Positions 17,220 to 26,713 of a DNA stretch of 64,000 nucleotides are shown in pieces. The notes under the pieces were generated by a model. It was not told where the DNA came from and did not search any database. It worked only from the letters and a program-made list of their open reading frames with translations. The stretch is from JARRQJ01 sp963761035 (lineage in GTDB: Bacteria > Pseudomonadota > Gammaproteobacteria > DRLM01), in the NCBI GenBank assembly GCA_963761035.1, contig CAVXFH010000002.1:1984001-2048000 (forward strand), read 5' to 3'. Numbering within the stretch: position 1 is the first letter of the stretch; every line of letters starts with the position of its first letter. The translations under genes were made by a program, and so were the position numbers.

Positions 17220-18260
17220 ATGGAAAATTTCGGTAGCTGGTCCGTATTAACAACCGACTTCCTTATCATTTTATACTTGGCGCTCAATGGGGTGACGCTC
17301 TCCTCCATACTGCATTTGGTGAACGGAAAATGGCGGTTTAGTATCCGTCACCTTGCCTGCGCCATGTCGGTGTTGTTCCCCATCGCGGGAATCTTATTAT
17401 TGATATTGCTGGCTAAGAGCGGTTCCACTTTCGCCTGGGTCACCGAAACCAAGAATCCCCTCGGCGAGCACATCATTCCCAACGCGTGGCGCAGCTTGCC
17501 ATTTCTGGTGACGCGGGAAATCGTAGGGTTCCTGTTTGTCTGGGGCTTGTACCGGCTGTTCATCAAATATCAGGCCCAGAGCGAGGTGGATCAATCCTAC
17601 GCCGTACAGCGCCGTTTTCGTAACATTGCCCTGCTGATTCCTTTCGCCTACGTGTTGTATGGAACGATGATGGCTTGGGACTTCGAAATGACCCAGTTTC
17701 CCGGTTGGCGCAGCGACAGCTATGGCTTCTATTTCTTCCAGAGCAACTTCCACATGTTCTTGGGGTTCTTCGCGGTGGTGCTGTTCTTCCTGATGCGCTC
17801 CGGCAAGCTGGTCAAGGAAATACCGCCCCATATCATGAACTTTATTGCGCAGTTTATGCTGGGTATGACCATCCTCTGGACTTATCTCTACTTCACCCAG
17901 TATCTCATCATGTGGTACGGGCGCTTACCGGAAGATATGGGCCGTTATTGGAATATGATGTATCACGACCTGGGGCCGCTGTGGTGGACCTTCCTGACCC
18001 TTAAATTCATAATTCCCTTCTGTACGTTGGCGATTACGCCTAATCGCCACAATCCTCCCGTCATCGCCTTTGTGGGGGCCTCGATCGTGCTCGGGACCTG
18101 GATTGAACGCTATACGTGGATCGCCGGCTCGGTGGAAACCCGGTTCTACCACATCCCGATGACGTCCTTGGTGGATATCCTGTTCACCGTTGGCATAGCG
18201 GTGGTGGCATTTATCGCCGTGAAGTGGTCAATGACCCGCCAGGGATTGATCCGCGTCTGA
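17220..18260 (+). CDS. actF: Alternative Complex III membrane subunit ActF
   Basis: The 346-residue protein has about ten hydrophobic helices and resembles ActC but is shorter. Motifs such as Y-L-A-L-N-G-V-T-L-S-S-I-L-H echo the ActC N-terminus. It ends the operon and is followed by a perfect terminator hairpin. No oxidase gene follows, unlike in organisms where the complex is encoded with a cytochrome oxidase. Confidence 0.88.
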   Translation: MENFGSWSVLTTDFLIILYLALNGVTLSSILHLVNGKWRFSIRHLACAMSVLFPIAGILLLILLAKSGSTFAWVTETKNPLGEHIIPNAWRSLPFLVTREIVGFLFVWGLYRLFIKYQAQSEVDQSYAVQRRFRNIALLIPFAYVLYGTMMAWDFEMTQFPGWRSDSYGFYFFQSNFHMFLGFFAVVLFFLMRSGKLVKEIPPHIMNFIAQFMLGMTILWTYLYFTQYLIMWYGRLPEDMGRYWNMMYHDLGPLWWTFLTLKFIIPFCTLAITPNRHNPPVIAFVGASIVLGTWIERYTWIAGSVETRFYHIPMTSLVDILFTVGIAVVAFIAVKWSMTRQGLIRV

Positions 18261-18290
18261 GCGACCGCTTTCCGGCGGGATAGGGAAAGT

Positions 18291-18317
18291 AAAACGCCAT
18301 CGTAACGATGGCGTTTT
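18291..18317. terminator. Bidirectional terminator hairpin after actF
   Basis: AAAACGCCATCG and CGATGGCGTTTT form a perfect 12-bp stem with a TAA loop. The arms end in A and T runs, so it can terminate both the act operon on the plus strand and the minus-strand hydrolase-like gene that converges on it. Confidence 0.85.
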
Positions 18318-18345
18318 GTTTCGGCTCAACCCGCCGCGAAGCAGA

Positions 18346-19260
18346 CTAACTCTTAGCGGGCTTCACAGCGGGCATGGCAACATCGGCGGCGTGATTCTTC
18401 AACCAACCTGCTATGCGATTTAACAAGATCGATTCAGCGCCGCGGAAGCGGTAGTCGGCCCCCATCACCTCCAGTTGCCGGTAGGCGATGTTATCATTTT
18501 GTTCCGCAGCGGGGAGGCGTGCCTTGGTGGAATGCGCCAGCGGTTCCAATTGTGGATTATGCGCTGCAACCAACCCCCCGCGTTGCGCGGCGGCAAAACG
18601 GGCGGCGGCGGTACTCGTTACGGTATCTAAGTCGCGGCTGCCGAAGATATCAAGCATGGGGACATGGATATTTTCCACCAATCCGGGTCGATAGGAGGAT
18701 GGTCCCGAACGAAAGGGGATCCCAAGGCTGACGGCGGCAAAGGCGGAGACCTTGAGGGGGTCGCCGCCGCTCAGGCACACCGCCGCCGCCGCCGCTCCCA
18801 GGCCATGACCGATCAGGGCGACATTGGTGATGCCCTGTTTCTCCAGGAAGCCGATTGCGGCCTGGATGCGGGTGCGGCTGGCGGTGAAGTAGGGCTCCAG
18901 CAACCATTGTCCGTCGGGGCTTTGCGTGGGCGTGGGCAGTTGAATCGAGAGTGTGCTCCACCTATAGGCGGGTAATCCTTGGCGAAGAGGCGCGATGACG
19001 TCCGGCCAATTGGGATGGACGCCGAGCCCGGGCAAGATGATGGCGGCACCCAGCGGCTTGCCGGTGGTTGCCTGGGTATAAATTCCCAGGAAGCGTTCGC
19101 TGCCCGCTTCCAGCCATTGGGCTTGGCCCACGGTGATGGCGGCGGCCAGCTCCTCGTCCGGTTTCAGGGCGTTATCCGCCGCTTGCGCGTCAGAAAGCGC
19201 CGCGATTAGCACCATGCCGACCGCGATCAGAAAATTACCCGGCAATTTCCAGTGAGTCAT
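18346..19260 (-). CDS. Secreted alpha/beta-hydrolase-like protein (DUF3530-type)
   Basis: The 304-residue protein has a signal peptide (residues 1-27, ending A-Q-A) and an alpha/beta-hydrolase core with I-I-L-P-G-L-G and A-L-I-G-H-G-L-G-A. The nucleophile elbow, usually G-x-S-x-G, reads G-H-G-L-G, so the expected serine is missing. The pattern resembles DUF3530 proteins, which I recall as having such elbows. Substrate and activity are unknown; it may be a non-catalytic relative. Confidence 0.65.
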   Translation of the reverse strand: MTHWKLPGNFLIAVGMVLIAALSDAQAADNALKPDEELAAAITVGQAQWLEAGSERFLGIYTQATTGKPLGAAIILPGLGVHPNWPDVIAPLRQGLPAYRWSTLSIQLPTPTQSPDGQWLLEPYFTASRTRIQAAIGFLEKQGITNVALIGHGLGAAAAAVCLSGGDPLKVSAFAAVSLGIPFRSGPSSYRPGLVENIHVPMLDIFGSRDLDTVTSTAAARFAAAQRGGLVAAHNPQLEPLAHSTKARLPAAEQNDNIAYRQLEVMGADYRFRGAESILLNRIAGWLKNHAADVAMPAVKPAKS

Positions 19261-19464
19261 AACGTTTTTTTTCGAAAAGAAAGTTGAATCCCGTGGCTAC
19301 CCATACCCGTTTGATCGGCTGATCGATCCACGTCCTTTAATCGCCGCTAGAGCGGCGCGGCGTGAAAAATTTCCCGTAATCGGTTAAAGTCGTTGCTCTA
19401 TTGGCGCCCACTGGGGCGATGGCTAAATGTAAAGAAAGAGCAGCGAGTTAAGAGCGAGAACCCT

Positions 19465-20157
19465 ATGCCCGATTATAAACTTGCCCCTTCCATTTTGTCG
19501 GCGGATTTCGCCCGGCTCGGCGAAGAAGTTAAGCACGTATTGGCGGCCGGAGCGGACATCGTCCATTTCGACGTGATGGACAATCACTATGTACCGAACC
19601 TGACCATCGGCCCGCTGGTGTGCGAGGCTTTACGCAAACACGGCATTACCGCGGACATCGATGTGCACCTGATGGTCAAACCGGTGGATCGCATCATTCC
19701 CGATTTCGCCAAGGCCGGCGCTACCTATATCACCTTTCACCCCGAGGCCTCGGAGCATATCGATCGCAGCCTGTCGCTGGTGCGTGAGTCGGGTTGCAAG
19801 TCCGGTCTGGTGTTCAATCCGGCCACGCCGTTGGATTATCTCAAGTACGTGATGGACAAGGTGGACATGGTGCTGTTGATGTCGGTGAACCCCGGGTTCG
19901 GCGGGCAGAAATTTATCCCCGCCACCTTGGACAAGCTGCGCGAGGCGCGAAGGCTCATCGACGAGAGCGGCTATCAGATCCGTTTGGAGATCGACGGCGG
20001 AGTCAAGACCGACAACATTCGCGAAATTGCCGCGGCGGGCGCCGACACCTTCGTCGCCGGCTCGGCGATCTTCAGCGCCGGAAAAGAATCCGACCGCAAT
20101 CGTTATGACTCGGTGATCGCCGCGATGCGCGTCGAACTCGCCAAGGCGGGAAAATGA
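19465..20157 (+). CDS. rpe: Ribulose-phosphate 3-epimerase
   Basis: The 230-residue TIM barrel interconverts ribulose 5-phosphate and xylulose 5-phosphate. Motifs include L-A-P-S-I-L-S-A-D-F, V-H-F-D-V-M-D, D-V-H-L-M-V, and S-V-N-P-G-F-G-G-Q-K. The ATG at 19465 matches the family start; longer in-frame extension to 19393 adds unrelated sequence. The stop overlaps gph by 4 bases. Confidence 0.97.
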   Translation: MPDYKLAPSILSADFARLGEEVKHVLAAGADIVHFDVMDNHYVPNLTIGPLVCEALRKHGITADIDVHLMVKPVDRIIPDFAKAGATYITFHPEASEHIDRSLSLVRESGCKSGLVFNPATPLDYLKYVMDKVDMVLLMSVNPGFGGQKFIPATLDKLREARRLIDESGYQIRLEIDGGVKTDNIREIAAAGADTFVAGSAIFSAGKESDRNRYDSVIAAMRVELAKAGK

Positions 20158-20840
20158 CCGGTTTGAACAGCCAGCCACACATGGTGATGATCGACCTGGA
20201 CGGGACGCTGGTGGACAGCGTTCCCGATCTTGCCTATTGCGCCGATGCCATGCTGGGCCAGTTGGGCATGCCGGCAAGAGGCGAGAGCAAGGTCAGGCAA
20301 TGGGTGGGCAACGGCGTGGAGCGTTTAGTGAAACGCGCCCTGATCGACAAGCTCGAGGGCGAGCCTGACCAGGCACTCTTCGACCGGGCGTTGCCGATTT
20401 ACATGGCGCTTTATCAAGAGAACGTCTCCAAGCGCAGCCGCCTCTATCCCGGCGTGATGGAGGGTTTGAATTTTTTACGCGGCGCAGGCTATAAGCTGGG
20501 TTGTATTACCAACAAGGCGGCGGCTTTTACCGAGCCCTTGCTCGAGGACCTCGGCATCTATGATTTTTTTCAGATCGTGGTGAGCGGCGATACCTTGCCG
20601 GCGAAAAAACCCGATCCGCTGCCCTTGTTGCATGCGGCAAAATTTTTTAAGGTTGAACCCCGCAACGCCTTGATGGTGGGTGACTCCATCAGCGACGTGA
20701 AGGCGGCGCGCGCCGCCGGTTTTCAGATTGTATGCGTCAGTTACGGCTATAATCACGGCCGGGACATTCGCGACGCGCACCCCGACGCGGTGATCGATTC
20801 CATGGCCCAGTTATCGAGCTTGCTGGCGAAGGCGGCGTAA
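20154..20840 (+). CDS. gph: Phosphoglycolate phosphatase
   Basis: The 228-residue HAD hydrolase has the catalytic D-L-D-G-T-L-V-D-S, the T-N-K motif II, the lysine in A-K-K-P-D-P-L-P and the G-D-S-x-x-D metal motif. It removes phosphate from 2-phosphoglycolate. The rpe-gph-trpE order is common in gammaproteobacteria, which supports Gph over a general HAD enzyme. Confidence 0.93.
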   Translation: MTGLNSQPHMVMIDLDGTLVDSVPDLAYCADAMLGQLGMPARGESKVRQWVGNGVERLVKRALIDKLEGEPDQALFDRALPIYMALYQENVSKRSRLYPGVMEGLNFLRGAGYKLGCITNKAAAFTEPLLEDLGIYDFFQIVVSGDTLPAKKPDPLPLLHAAKFFKVEPRNALMVGDSISDVKAARAAGFQIVCVSYGYNHGRDIRDAHPDAVIDSMAQLSSLLAKAA

Positions 20841-20961
20841 CGAGCAAGGGTCATGAGAATGACGATGTACCGCAACAGACGGTTGAATAAGCGATGGTGG
20901 CGCTGAGAGGGCATTGCTTTCATCTGTTTGTTGCTACATTGTCTTCGCGAAAGGTAACTCC

Positions 20962-22467
20962 ATGACCCGTGAAAAATTTCATGCCCTGGCGGCTCAGGGA
21001 TACAATCGCATCCCCATGATGCGCGAGGTGCTGGCCGATCTCGATACGCCGCTCAGTACCTTTCTCAAGCTGGCTAATGTCCCCTATAGCTATTTGCTGG
21101 AATCGGTACAGGGCGGCGAGAAATGGGGCCGTTATTCAATTATCGGCTTGCCGTGCCGCAGTCGCATCGAGGTGCGGGGAACTATGCTCAGATTGCTGCG
21201 GGATGATGCGGTTATGGAATCCGTTACCAGCGATGACCCGCTGTCCTGGATCGAGTCATTTCAAGCCGGCTATTACATGCCGACGGTAGCCGGCCTGCCG
21301 CGCTTCACCGGCGGTTTGGTGGGCTATTTCGGTTACGACACGGTGCGCTATGTGGAGCCGCGTTTGGCGCGTTGTCCCGATTCGGATCCCTTGGGAACGC
21401 CGGATATCTTATTGTTGATTTCCGACGAGGTGGTGGTGTTCGATAATCTGCGTGGCAAGCTCTACGTGGTAGTACACGCCGATCCCGCGGAGCAGGGCGC
21501 CTATGAGCGGGCCAATACCCGGCTCGCGGAACTGGTAACGGCCATGCATGATACGGCGCCGCGTTATCAGAAGGCCGCCGCCGCACGGCGGGTACATATC
21601 GAAGCGGATTACATCTCCGACTTTACCCGCGAAGAATATGAAAAGGCGGTGGCGCGCATCAAGGATTACATCATCGACGGGGATGTGATGCAGGTGGTGT
21701 TGTCGCAGCGCCTCAGCATACCTTTTGCGGCGGCGCCCTTGGACTTGTACCGCGCGCTGCGCAGCCTCAATCCCTCGCCCTATCTGTTTTACCTCGATCT
21801 CAAGGATTTCCATATCGTCGGTTCGTCGCCGGAGATCCTGGTGCACGTGGAAAACGGCATGGTGACGGTGCGGCCGATCGCCGGCACCCGGCCGCGCGGC
21901 GCCACGGAGGAACAGGATCGCGCTCTGGAAGCGGATTTGCTGGCGGACCCCAAGGAACGCGCCGAGCACTTGATGCTCATCGACCTGGGACGCAACGACG
22001 TGGGGCGCGTCGCCGAGGTGGGTTCGGTGGCGGTGACCGAACAGATGGCCATTGAGCGCTATTCCCACGTGATGCATATCGTCTCCAATGTCACCGGCCG
22101 GTTACGCCCGGGAATGAGCGCTATTGCGGCGCTGCGCGCCACCTTTCCCGCCGGCACCTTGAGCGGGGCGCCCAAAATCCGCGCCATGGAGATCATCGAC
22201 GAGCTGGAGCCGGTAAAGCGGGGTATCTATGGCGGCGCGGTGGGCTATCTTGGCTGGAACGGCAATATGGATACCGCCATCGCCATTCGCACCGCGGTGA
22301 TTAAGGACGGAAATTTGCACATTCAGGCCGGCGCCGGCATCGTGGCCGATTCGTTGCCCGCCGCCGAATGGGAAGAGACCATGAACAAGGGGCGGGCGAT
22401 CTTCCGCGCCGTGTCCTTGACCGAGGCGGGATTGAACGATGTTGCCCGACAGGGCCAAGACGGTTAG
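20962..22467 (+). CDS. trpE: Anthranilate synthase component I
   Basis: The 501-residue chorismate-binding enzyme makes anthranilate. It shows the tryptophan-feedback region near L-L-E-S in the N-terminal part and active-site motifs P-I-A-G-T-R-P-R-G, L-I-D-L-G-R-N-D-V-G-R and F-P-A-G-T-L-S-G-A-P-K. The ATG at 20962 is preferred; upstream frame back to 20914 has no ribosome site. trpG starts 4 bases after its stop. Confidence 0.96.
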   Translation: MTREKFHALAAQGYNRIPMMREVLADLDTPLSTFLKLANVPYSYLLESVQGGEKWGRYSIIGLPCRSRIEVRGTMLRLLRDDAVMESVTSDDPLSWIESFQAGYYMPTVAGLPRFTGGLVGYFGYDTVRYVEPRLARCPDSDPLGTPDILLLISDEVVVFDNLRGKLYVVVHADPAEQGAYERANTRLAELVTAMHDTAPRYQKAAAARRVHIEADYISDFTREEYEKAVARIKDYIIDGDVMQVVLSQRLSIPFAAAPLDLYRALRSLNPSPYLFYLDLKDFHIVGSSPEILVHVENGMVTVRPIAGTRPRGATEEQDRALEADLLADPKERAEHLMLIDLGRNDVGRVAEVGSVAVTEQMAIERYSHVMHIVSNVTGRLRPGMSAIAALRATFPAGTLSGAPKIRAMEIIDELEPVKRGIYGGAVGYLGWNGNMDTAIAIRTAVIKDGNLHIQAGAGIVADSLPAAEWEETMNKGRAIFRAVSLTEAGLNDVARQGQDG

Positions 22468-22471
22468 CGCC

Positions 22472-23050
22472 ATGTTATTGATGATCGACAATTACGATTC
22501 CTTTACCTATAACCTGGTGCAATACTTAGGCGAACTGGGCGCCGATGTGCGCGTGTTTCGCAACGATCAAATCACTGCACAGGATATCGAAAAGCTCAAG
22601 CCCGACCGCATCGTAATCTCGCCCGGACCGTGCACGCCCAATGAGGCGGGGGTATCGTTGGAGAGCATTCGCCTTTTCGCGGGAAAGATTCCGATCCTTG
22701 GCGTTTGTCTCGGGCACCAAAGTATCGGTCAGGCCTTCGGCGGACAAGTGGTGCATGCCCGTCAGGTGATGCACGGCAAGACCTCGCGGATTCATCATCG
22801 CGGCGCAGGGGTGTTCCGCGGTCTGCCCAGCCCCTTCGAGGCGACCCGTTATCATTCCCTGGTGATCGCCAAGAAGTCATTGCCGGATTGTCTGGAAATG
22901 ACGGCCTGGACCGAAACGGAGGATGGGCGGATAGACGAGATCATGGGGGTGCGCCATCGCGAATATGCGGTTGAAGGCGTGCAGTTTCACCCTGAATCCA
23001 TCCTTACCCAGCATGGCCATCAGATGTTGAAGAATTTTTTGCATCAGTAG
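22472..23050 (+). CDS. trpG: Anthranilate synthase glutaminase component
   Basis: The 192-residue class I amidotransferase supplies ammonia to TrpE. It has D-N-Y-D-S-F-T-Y-N-L, the nucleophile in G-V-C-L-G-H-Q-S, and the His-Glu pair in Q-F-H-P-E-S. Its place directly between trpE and trpD supports TrpG; in some bacteria the same protein also serves folate synthesis as PabA. Confidence 0.95.
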   Translation: MLLMIDNYDSFTYNLVQYLGELGADVRVFRNDQITAQDIEKLKPDRIVISPGPCTPNEAGVSLESIRLFAGKIPILGVCLGHQSIGQAFGGQVVHARQVMHGKTSRIHHRGAGVFRGLPSPFEATRYHSLVIAKKSLPDCLEMTAWTETEDGRIDEIMGVRHREYAVEGVQFHPESILTQHGHQMLKNFLHQ

Positions 23051-23095
23051 CGGGTAAAATTCGGATCACCCGAAACCTTAAGCTTGGAATAATAT

Positions 23096-24112
23096 ATGGA
23101 TATGCCGTCCGCCATTCGCGCCGTCGCCGAACACCGTGATCTCTCCGCGGCGGAGATGGTCGCGGTGATGCGCACCATCATGACCGGCGGCGCTACGCCG
23201 GCGCAGATCGGCGGTTTCCTCGTGGGCCTACGCATGAAGGGCGAGACCGTGGCGGAAATCGCCGCCGCCGCCCAGGTGATGCGGGAATTGGTGAGTCGGG
23301 TCGAGGTAAGCGGTCCGCACTTGGTGGATACCTGCGGTACCGGCGGCGATGCCCGCGGTACCTTTAATGTATCCACTTGCAGCGCCTTTGTCGCGGCGGC
23401 GGCCGGGGCTCGGGTGGCGAAGCACGGCAACCGTTCCGTCTCCAGCCGTTCCGGCAGCGCCGATGTCTTGGAGGCGGCAGGCGTCAATATCAATCTCACG
23501 CCGGAACAGGTAGCGCGGTGCGTGGAACGCATCGGGGTGGGATTTATGTTCGCGCCGCTGCATCACGGCGCCATGAAGCATGCCATCGGTCCGCGCCGCG
23601 AGATGGGGGTGCGTACTATTTTTAATCTGTTGGGGCCGCTGACCAATCCCGCCGGCGCGCCCAATCAGGTGATCGGTGTATTCAGCGCGCAGTGGTTGGA
23701 GCCGCTTGCCCAGGTATCGGCGCGTTTGGGCAGCCGCCACGTGCTGGTAGTGCACGGTGAGGACGTTATCGACGAAATCAGCATCGGCGCGCCGACTCAA
23801 GTAGCGGAGCTTAAGGATGGGACGGTGCGGCGCCATAGTCTCACTCCCGAGCAATTCGGTATGCAGCGTACCGAAATCGCGGCGCTGGTAGTAAGAGATG
23901 CGCAGGAGAGTTTGGCGCTGTTACGTGCGGTGTTGGCCGATACCCCGGGACCGGCCCGCGATATTGTGCTGCTCAATGCCGGTGCCGCCATCTATGCGGC
24001 CGGTTTGGCGGCGTCCCTCGAACTGGGTGTGGAAAAGGCGCGTGCGGTAATAAGCAGCGGCGTCGCGCATCAAAAGTTAGAAGCACTGGTGGGCGTGAGC
24101 AATGAATTTTAA
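23096..24112 (+). CDS. trpD: Anthranilate phosphoribosyltransferase
   Basis: The 338-residue enzyme joins anthranilate and PRPP. The glycine-rich V-D-T-C-G-T-G-G-D-A and K-H-G-N-R-S-V-S-S-R-S-G-S-A-D motifs that bind PRPP are intact, with N-L-L-G-P-L-T-N-P further on. Length is normal. trpC follows after 39 bases. Confidence 0.97.
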   Translation: MDMPSAIRAVAEHRDLSAAEMVAVMRTIMTGGATPAQIGGFLVGLRMKGETVAEIAAAAQVMRELVSRVEVSGPHLVDTCGTGGDARGTFNVSTCSAFVAAAAGARVAKHGNRSVSSRSGSADVLEAAGVNINLTPEQVARCVERIGVGFMFAPLHHGAMKHAIGPRREMGVRTIFNLLGPLTNPAGAPNQVIGVFSAQWLEPLAQVSARLGSRHVLVVHGEDVIDEISIGAPTQVAELKDGTVRRHSLTPEQFGMQRTEIAALVVRDAQESLALLRAVLADTPGPARDIVLLNAGAAIYAAGLAASLELGVEKARAVISSGVAHQKLEALVGVSNEF

Positions 24113-24151
24113 TAAGGCCGTAAGCTCTCGGCTCGGCACGTAGCCTGATTT

Positions 24152-24940
24152 ATGTCGGATATCCTGGAACGCATATTGCAACGCAAGTCCGAGGAGATCG
24201 CGGAGCGCAGGCGGCGCGTGAGTCTTTCCGCCTTGAGCGAACAGATCGGAACGGCGCCACCGCCGCGGGGGTTCGCCGGCGCGTTGCGCGCCAAGCTGGC
24301 TATGGGATTGCCGGCGGTGATCGCAGAGATCAAGAAGGCCTCGCCCAGCAAAGGGTTATTGCGCGAAAATTTCGATCCGCCTGACATCGCCCGCAGCTAT
24401 GAGCACTACGGCGCGGCATGTCTGTCGGTGTTGACTGATGCCGATTTTTTTCATGGCAGCGATGCGTATCTGCGGCAGGCGCGCGCGGCGTGCGGTCTTC
24501 CGGTATTGCGCAAGGATTTTATCATCGATACCTATCAGGTCTATGAGTCGCGTGTGATTGGCGCCGACTGCATATTGCTGATTGTGGCGGCGTTGGGCGA
24601 TGCAGCTCTGCGGGAGTTGGCGCAGCTTGCCGAGGAGCTGCACATGGACGTATTAATAGAGGTACATGACGGCGATGAGCTGCAGCGTGCGCTTGCCTTA
24701 AGTACGCCGTTGATCGGAATCAATAATCGCAATCTGCGCACCTTCGAGACCCGCCTTGAGACCACCCTCGAACTTCTCGATCATATCCCCGCGGATTGCA
24801 TCGTCATTACCGAGAGCGGGATACATACCCGCGATGACGTGGCTCTACTGCGCGGTCGGGGAGTGCATGCCTTCTTGATAGGCGAGGCCTTCATGCGCGC
24901 GCCTGGCCCCGGTGAGGCATTGGCGCAGCTGTTTGCTTGA
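24152..24940 (+). CDS. trpC: Indole-3-glycerol phosphate synthase
   Basis: This 262-residue TIM barrel closes the indole ring. It shows V-I-A-E-I-K-K-A-S-P-S-K-G with the catalytic lysine, L-R-K-D-F-I-I-D, I-G-I-N-N-R-N-L and I-T-E-S-G-I. It is monofunctional, without the TrpF domain fused in enterics. trpF, trpB and trpA are not in the window. Confidence 0.97.
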   Translation: MSDILERILQRKSEEIAERRRRVSLSALSEQIGTAPPPRGFAGALRAKLAMGLPAVIAEIKKASPSKGLLRENFDPPDIARSYEHYGAACLSVLTDADFFHGSDAYLRQARAACGLPVLRKDFIIDTYQVYESRVIGADCILLIVAALGDAALRELAQLAEELHMDVLIEVHDGDELQRALALSTPLIGINNRNLRTFETRLETTLELLDHIPADCIVITESGIHTRDDVALLRGRGVHAFLIGEAFMRAPGPGEALAQLFA

Positions 24941-25084
24941 GGCGGCCATTACCCTAGATTCCCTACAATCGCCAGTCGGTTTCTCGCGGTTCGTCAGCTT
25001 TCGCTTGGAAGTACGGCCTCAAGTTCACTATTATGTCTCAACTTTATGTCTGGACCCTCTATTGGATGAGGGGCGGGAACGCGG

Positions 25085-26068
25085 ATGATGGGAAGGTATT
25101 CCTGGGTGGTGCTGATCGGCATGGTCATGGTAACAGGGGCATGCAGTAAGAACAGTGCCTCCGTCATGGAGGGTCAGGTTGCCGCGCAGGCGCAGCCGGC
25201 CGACATCTCGGATATGGTCGCAGTGCCGGCCGGCGACTTTATTATGGGCAGCGATAAGGTCGACAAAGAGGGCTTGCAACAACAATACGGTTTTGATGCG
25301 CCGCTGTATGTCAATGAACATCCCGCGCGCAAGCTGCACCTTGACGGATTCATGATGGATAAATTCGAGGTGACCAATGGCCAATATAAAGAGTTTCTCT
25401 TGAAGGCCAGGGGCCGGGGACGGGTGCCGGACGCATGGCGCTTTAACGGCTACGGTTTGGCAAGAAGCCAAGCGGATGCCATGGATATGGTCACCTTGCG
25501 CAATATCGCCGTCAATCATTTCAAGCTCGATCAGGATACCCGCGGCATGGATAGGGCGGCGCTGATCGCGGCCATGTTCAAACAGCAACAAACCCAGGAT
25601 AGATTGGCGGTTACCGGTGTGAACTGGCAGGATGCCGATGCCTATTGCAAATGGCGGGGCAAACGTTTGCCCAGCGAAGCGGAGTGGGAAAAGGCCGCCC
25701 GCGGTCCCACGGGTTTGGAGTATCCTTGGGGGGATAAATGGGATCCGGAGATTACCAATACCGGAGAGAATTCCAACACCGAGGAAGGCATCGCGGAAGT
25801 GGGCAGTTTCCCCCGCAACGCATCGCCATACGGTGTCTATGACTTATCGGGAAATGCCTGGGAGTGGGTTGCGGATTGGTATGACGCTTATCCGGGATCG
25901 ACTGAAAAAAGCGAGGCGTTCGGGAAAAAATTCAAGGTAATTCGCGGCGGCGGTGGCGGTGTCGGGCATTATGCGCTCAGCTATTTCTTTCGCGGCGCCG
26001 CGCGGCAATATGCGCCCCCAGACATGACCGCCGAGGATGTCGGATTCCGTTGTGCCAAGGATATATAG
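25085..26068 (+). CDS. Lipoprotein with formylglycine-generating-enzyme-like (SUMF1) domain
   Basis: The 327-residue protein has a lipoprotein signal (lipobox T-G-A-C at about residue 20) and a C-type-lectin-like SUMF1 domain: V-P-A-G-D-F-I-M-G-S near residue 48, D-K-F-E-V-T-N, R-L-P-S-E-A-E-W-E-K-A-A-R, W-G-D-K, and C-terminal G-N-A-W-E-W-V-A-D-W and V-G-F-R-C. Most bacterial members are not sulfatase modifiers, and no sulfatase is nearby. It precedes lemA by 13-28 bases, so it may belong to that envelope cluster. Confidence 0.85.
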   Translation: MMGRYSWVVLIGMVMVTGACSKNSASVMEGQVAAQAQPADISDMVAVPAGDFIMGSDKVDKEGLQQQYGFDAPLYVNEHPARKLHLDGFMMDKFEVTNGQYKEFLLKARGRGRVPDAWRFNGYGLARSQADAMDMVTLRNIAVNHFKLDQDTRGMDRAALIAAMFKQQQTQDRLAVTGVNWQDADAYCKWRGKRLPSEAEWEKAARGPTGLEYPWGDKWDPEITNTGENSNTEEGIAEVGSFPRNASPYGVYDLSGNAWEWVADWYDAYPGSTEKSEAFGKKFKVIRGGGGGVGHYALSYFFRGAARQYAPPDMTAEDVGFRCAKDI

Positions 26069-26096
26069 TAGTGACCGTTAAATGAAGGAGATGGTG

Positions 26097-26705
26097 ATGC
26101 GTTTACTGATGGCGCCGCTGATGCTGCTTATGCTGTTACTGAGTGGTTGTGGCTACAACACCCTGCAATCTACGGATGAGCAGATAAAGGCCGCCTGGTC
26201 AGAGGTGCTTAACCAATACCAGCGCCGCGCCGACCTCGTACCCAATCTGGTAAACGTGGTCAAAGGCTATGCCACCCATGAACAGGAGGTGTTCATCAAG
26301 GTGACGGAGGCGCGCGCCAAAGTCGGCAGCATCCAGGCGACACCACAGCTGATCAACGATGAGCAGGCCTTCGCTCATTTTCAACAGGCGCAGGGAGAAT
26401 TGTCCTCGGCCTTGTCGCGCCTGTTGGCGGTGTCGGAAAACTATCCACAGCTCAAGGCCGATGCCTTGTTCCGCGATCTGCAGGCGCAGCTCGAGGGCAC
26501 TGAAAATCGCATTACCGTGGCCCGTAATCGCTATATTCAGGCCGTGCAGCGATATAATGTCACGGTGCGGTCCTTCCCCTCCAATTTCACGGCCATGGCA
26601 TTCGGCTACAAGACCAAGCCCAATTTCGCCGTCGAGAACGAAAAGGCCATTGCCGCGCCACCGCGCGTCGATTTTGGCACCTCTCCGCAGGGCGCCAATC
26701 CCTGA
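26097..26705 (+). CDS. lemA: LemA-family lipoprotein
   Basis: The 202-residue protein has a lipobox L-S-G-C and the family core A-W-S-E-V-L-N-Q-Y-Q-R-R-A-D-L-V-P-N-L-V, followed by long helices. LemA proteins are envelope helical-bundle proteins of unclear function, often encoded with TPM-domain proteins, as here. AAGGAG at 26085-26090 lies 6 bases before the ATG at 26097, which I choose over the in-frame ATG at 26082. Confidence 0.9.
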   Translation: MRLLMAPLMLLMLLLSGCGYNTLQSTDEQIKAAWSEVLNQYQRRADLVPNLVNVVKGYATHEQEVFIKVTEARAKVGSIQATPQLINDEQAFAHFQQAQGELSSALSRLLAVSENYPQLKADALFRDLQAQLEGTENRITVARNRYIQAVQRYNVTVRSFPSNFTAMAFGYKTKPNFAVENEKAIAAPPRVDFGTSPQGANP

Positions 26706-26713
26706 GCGCGACG

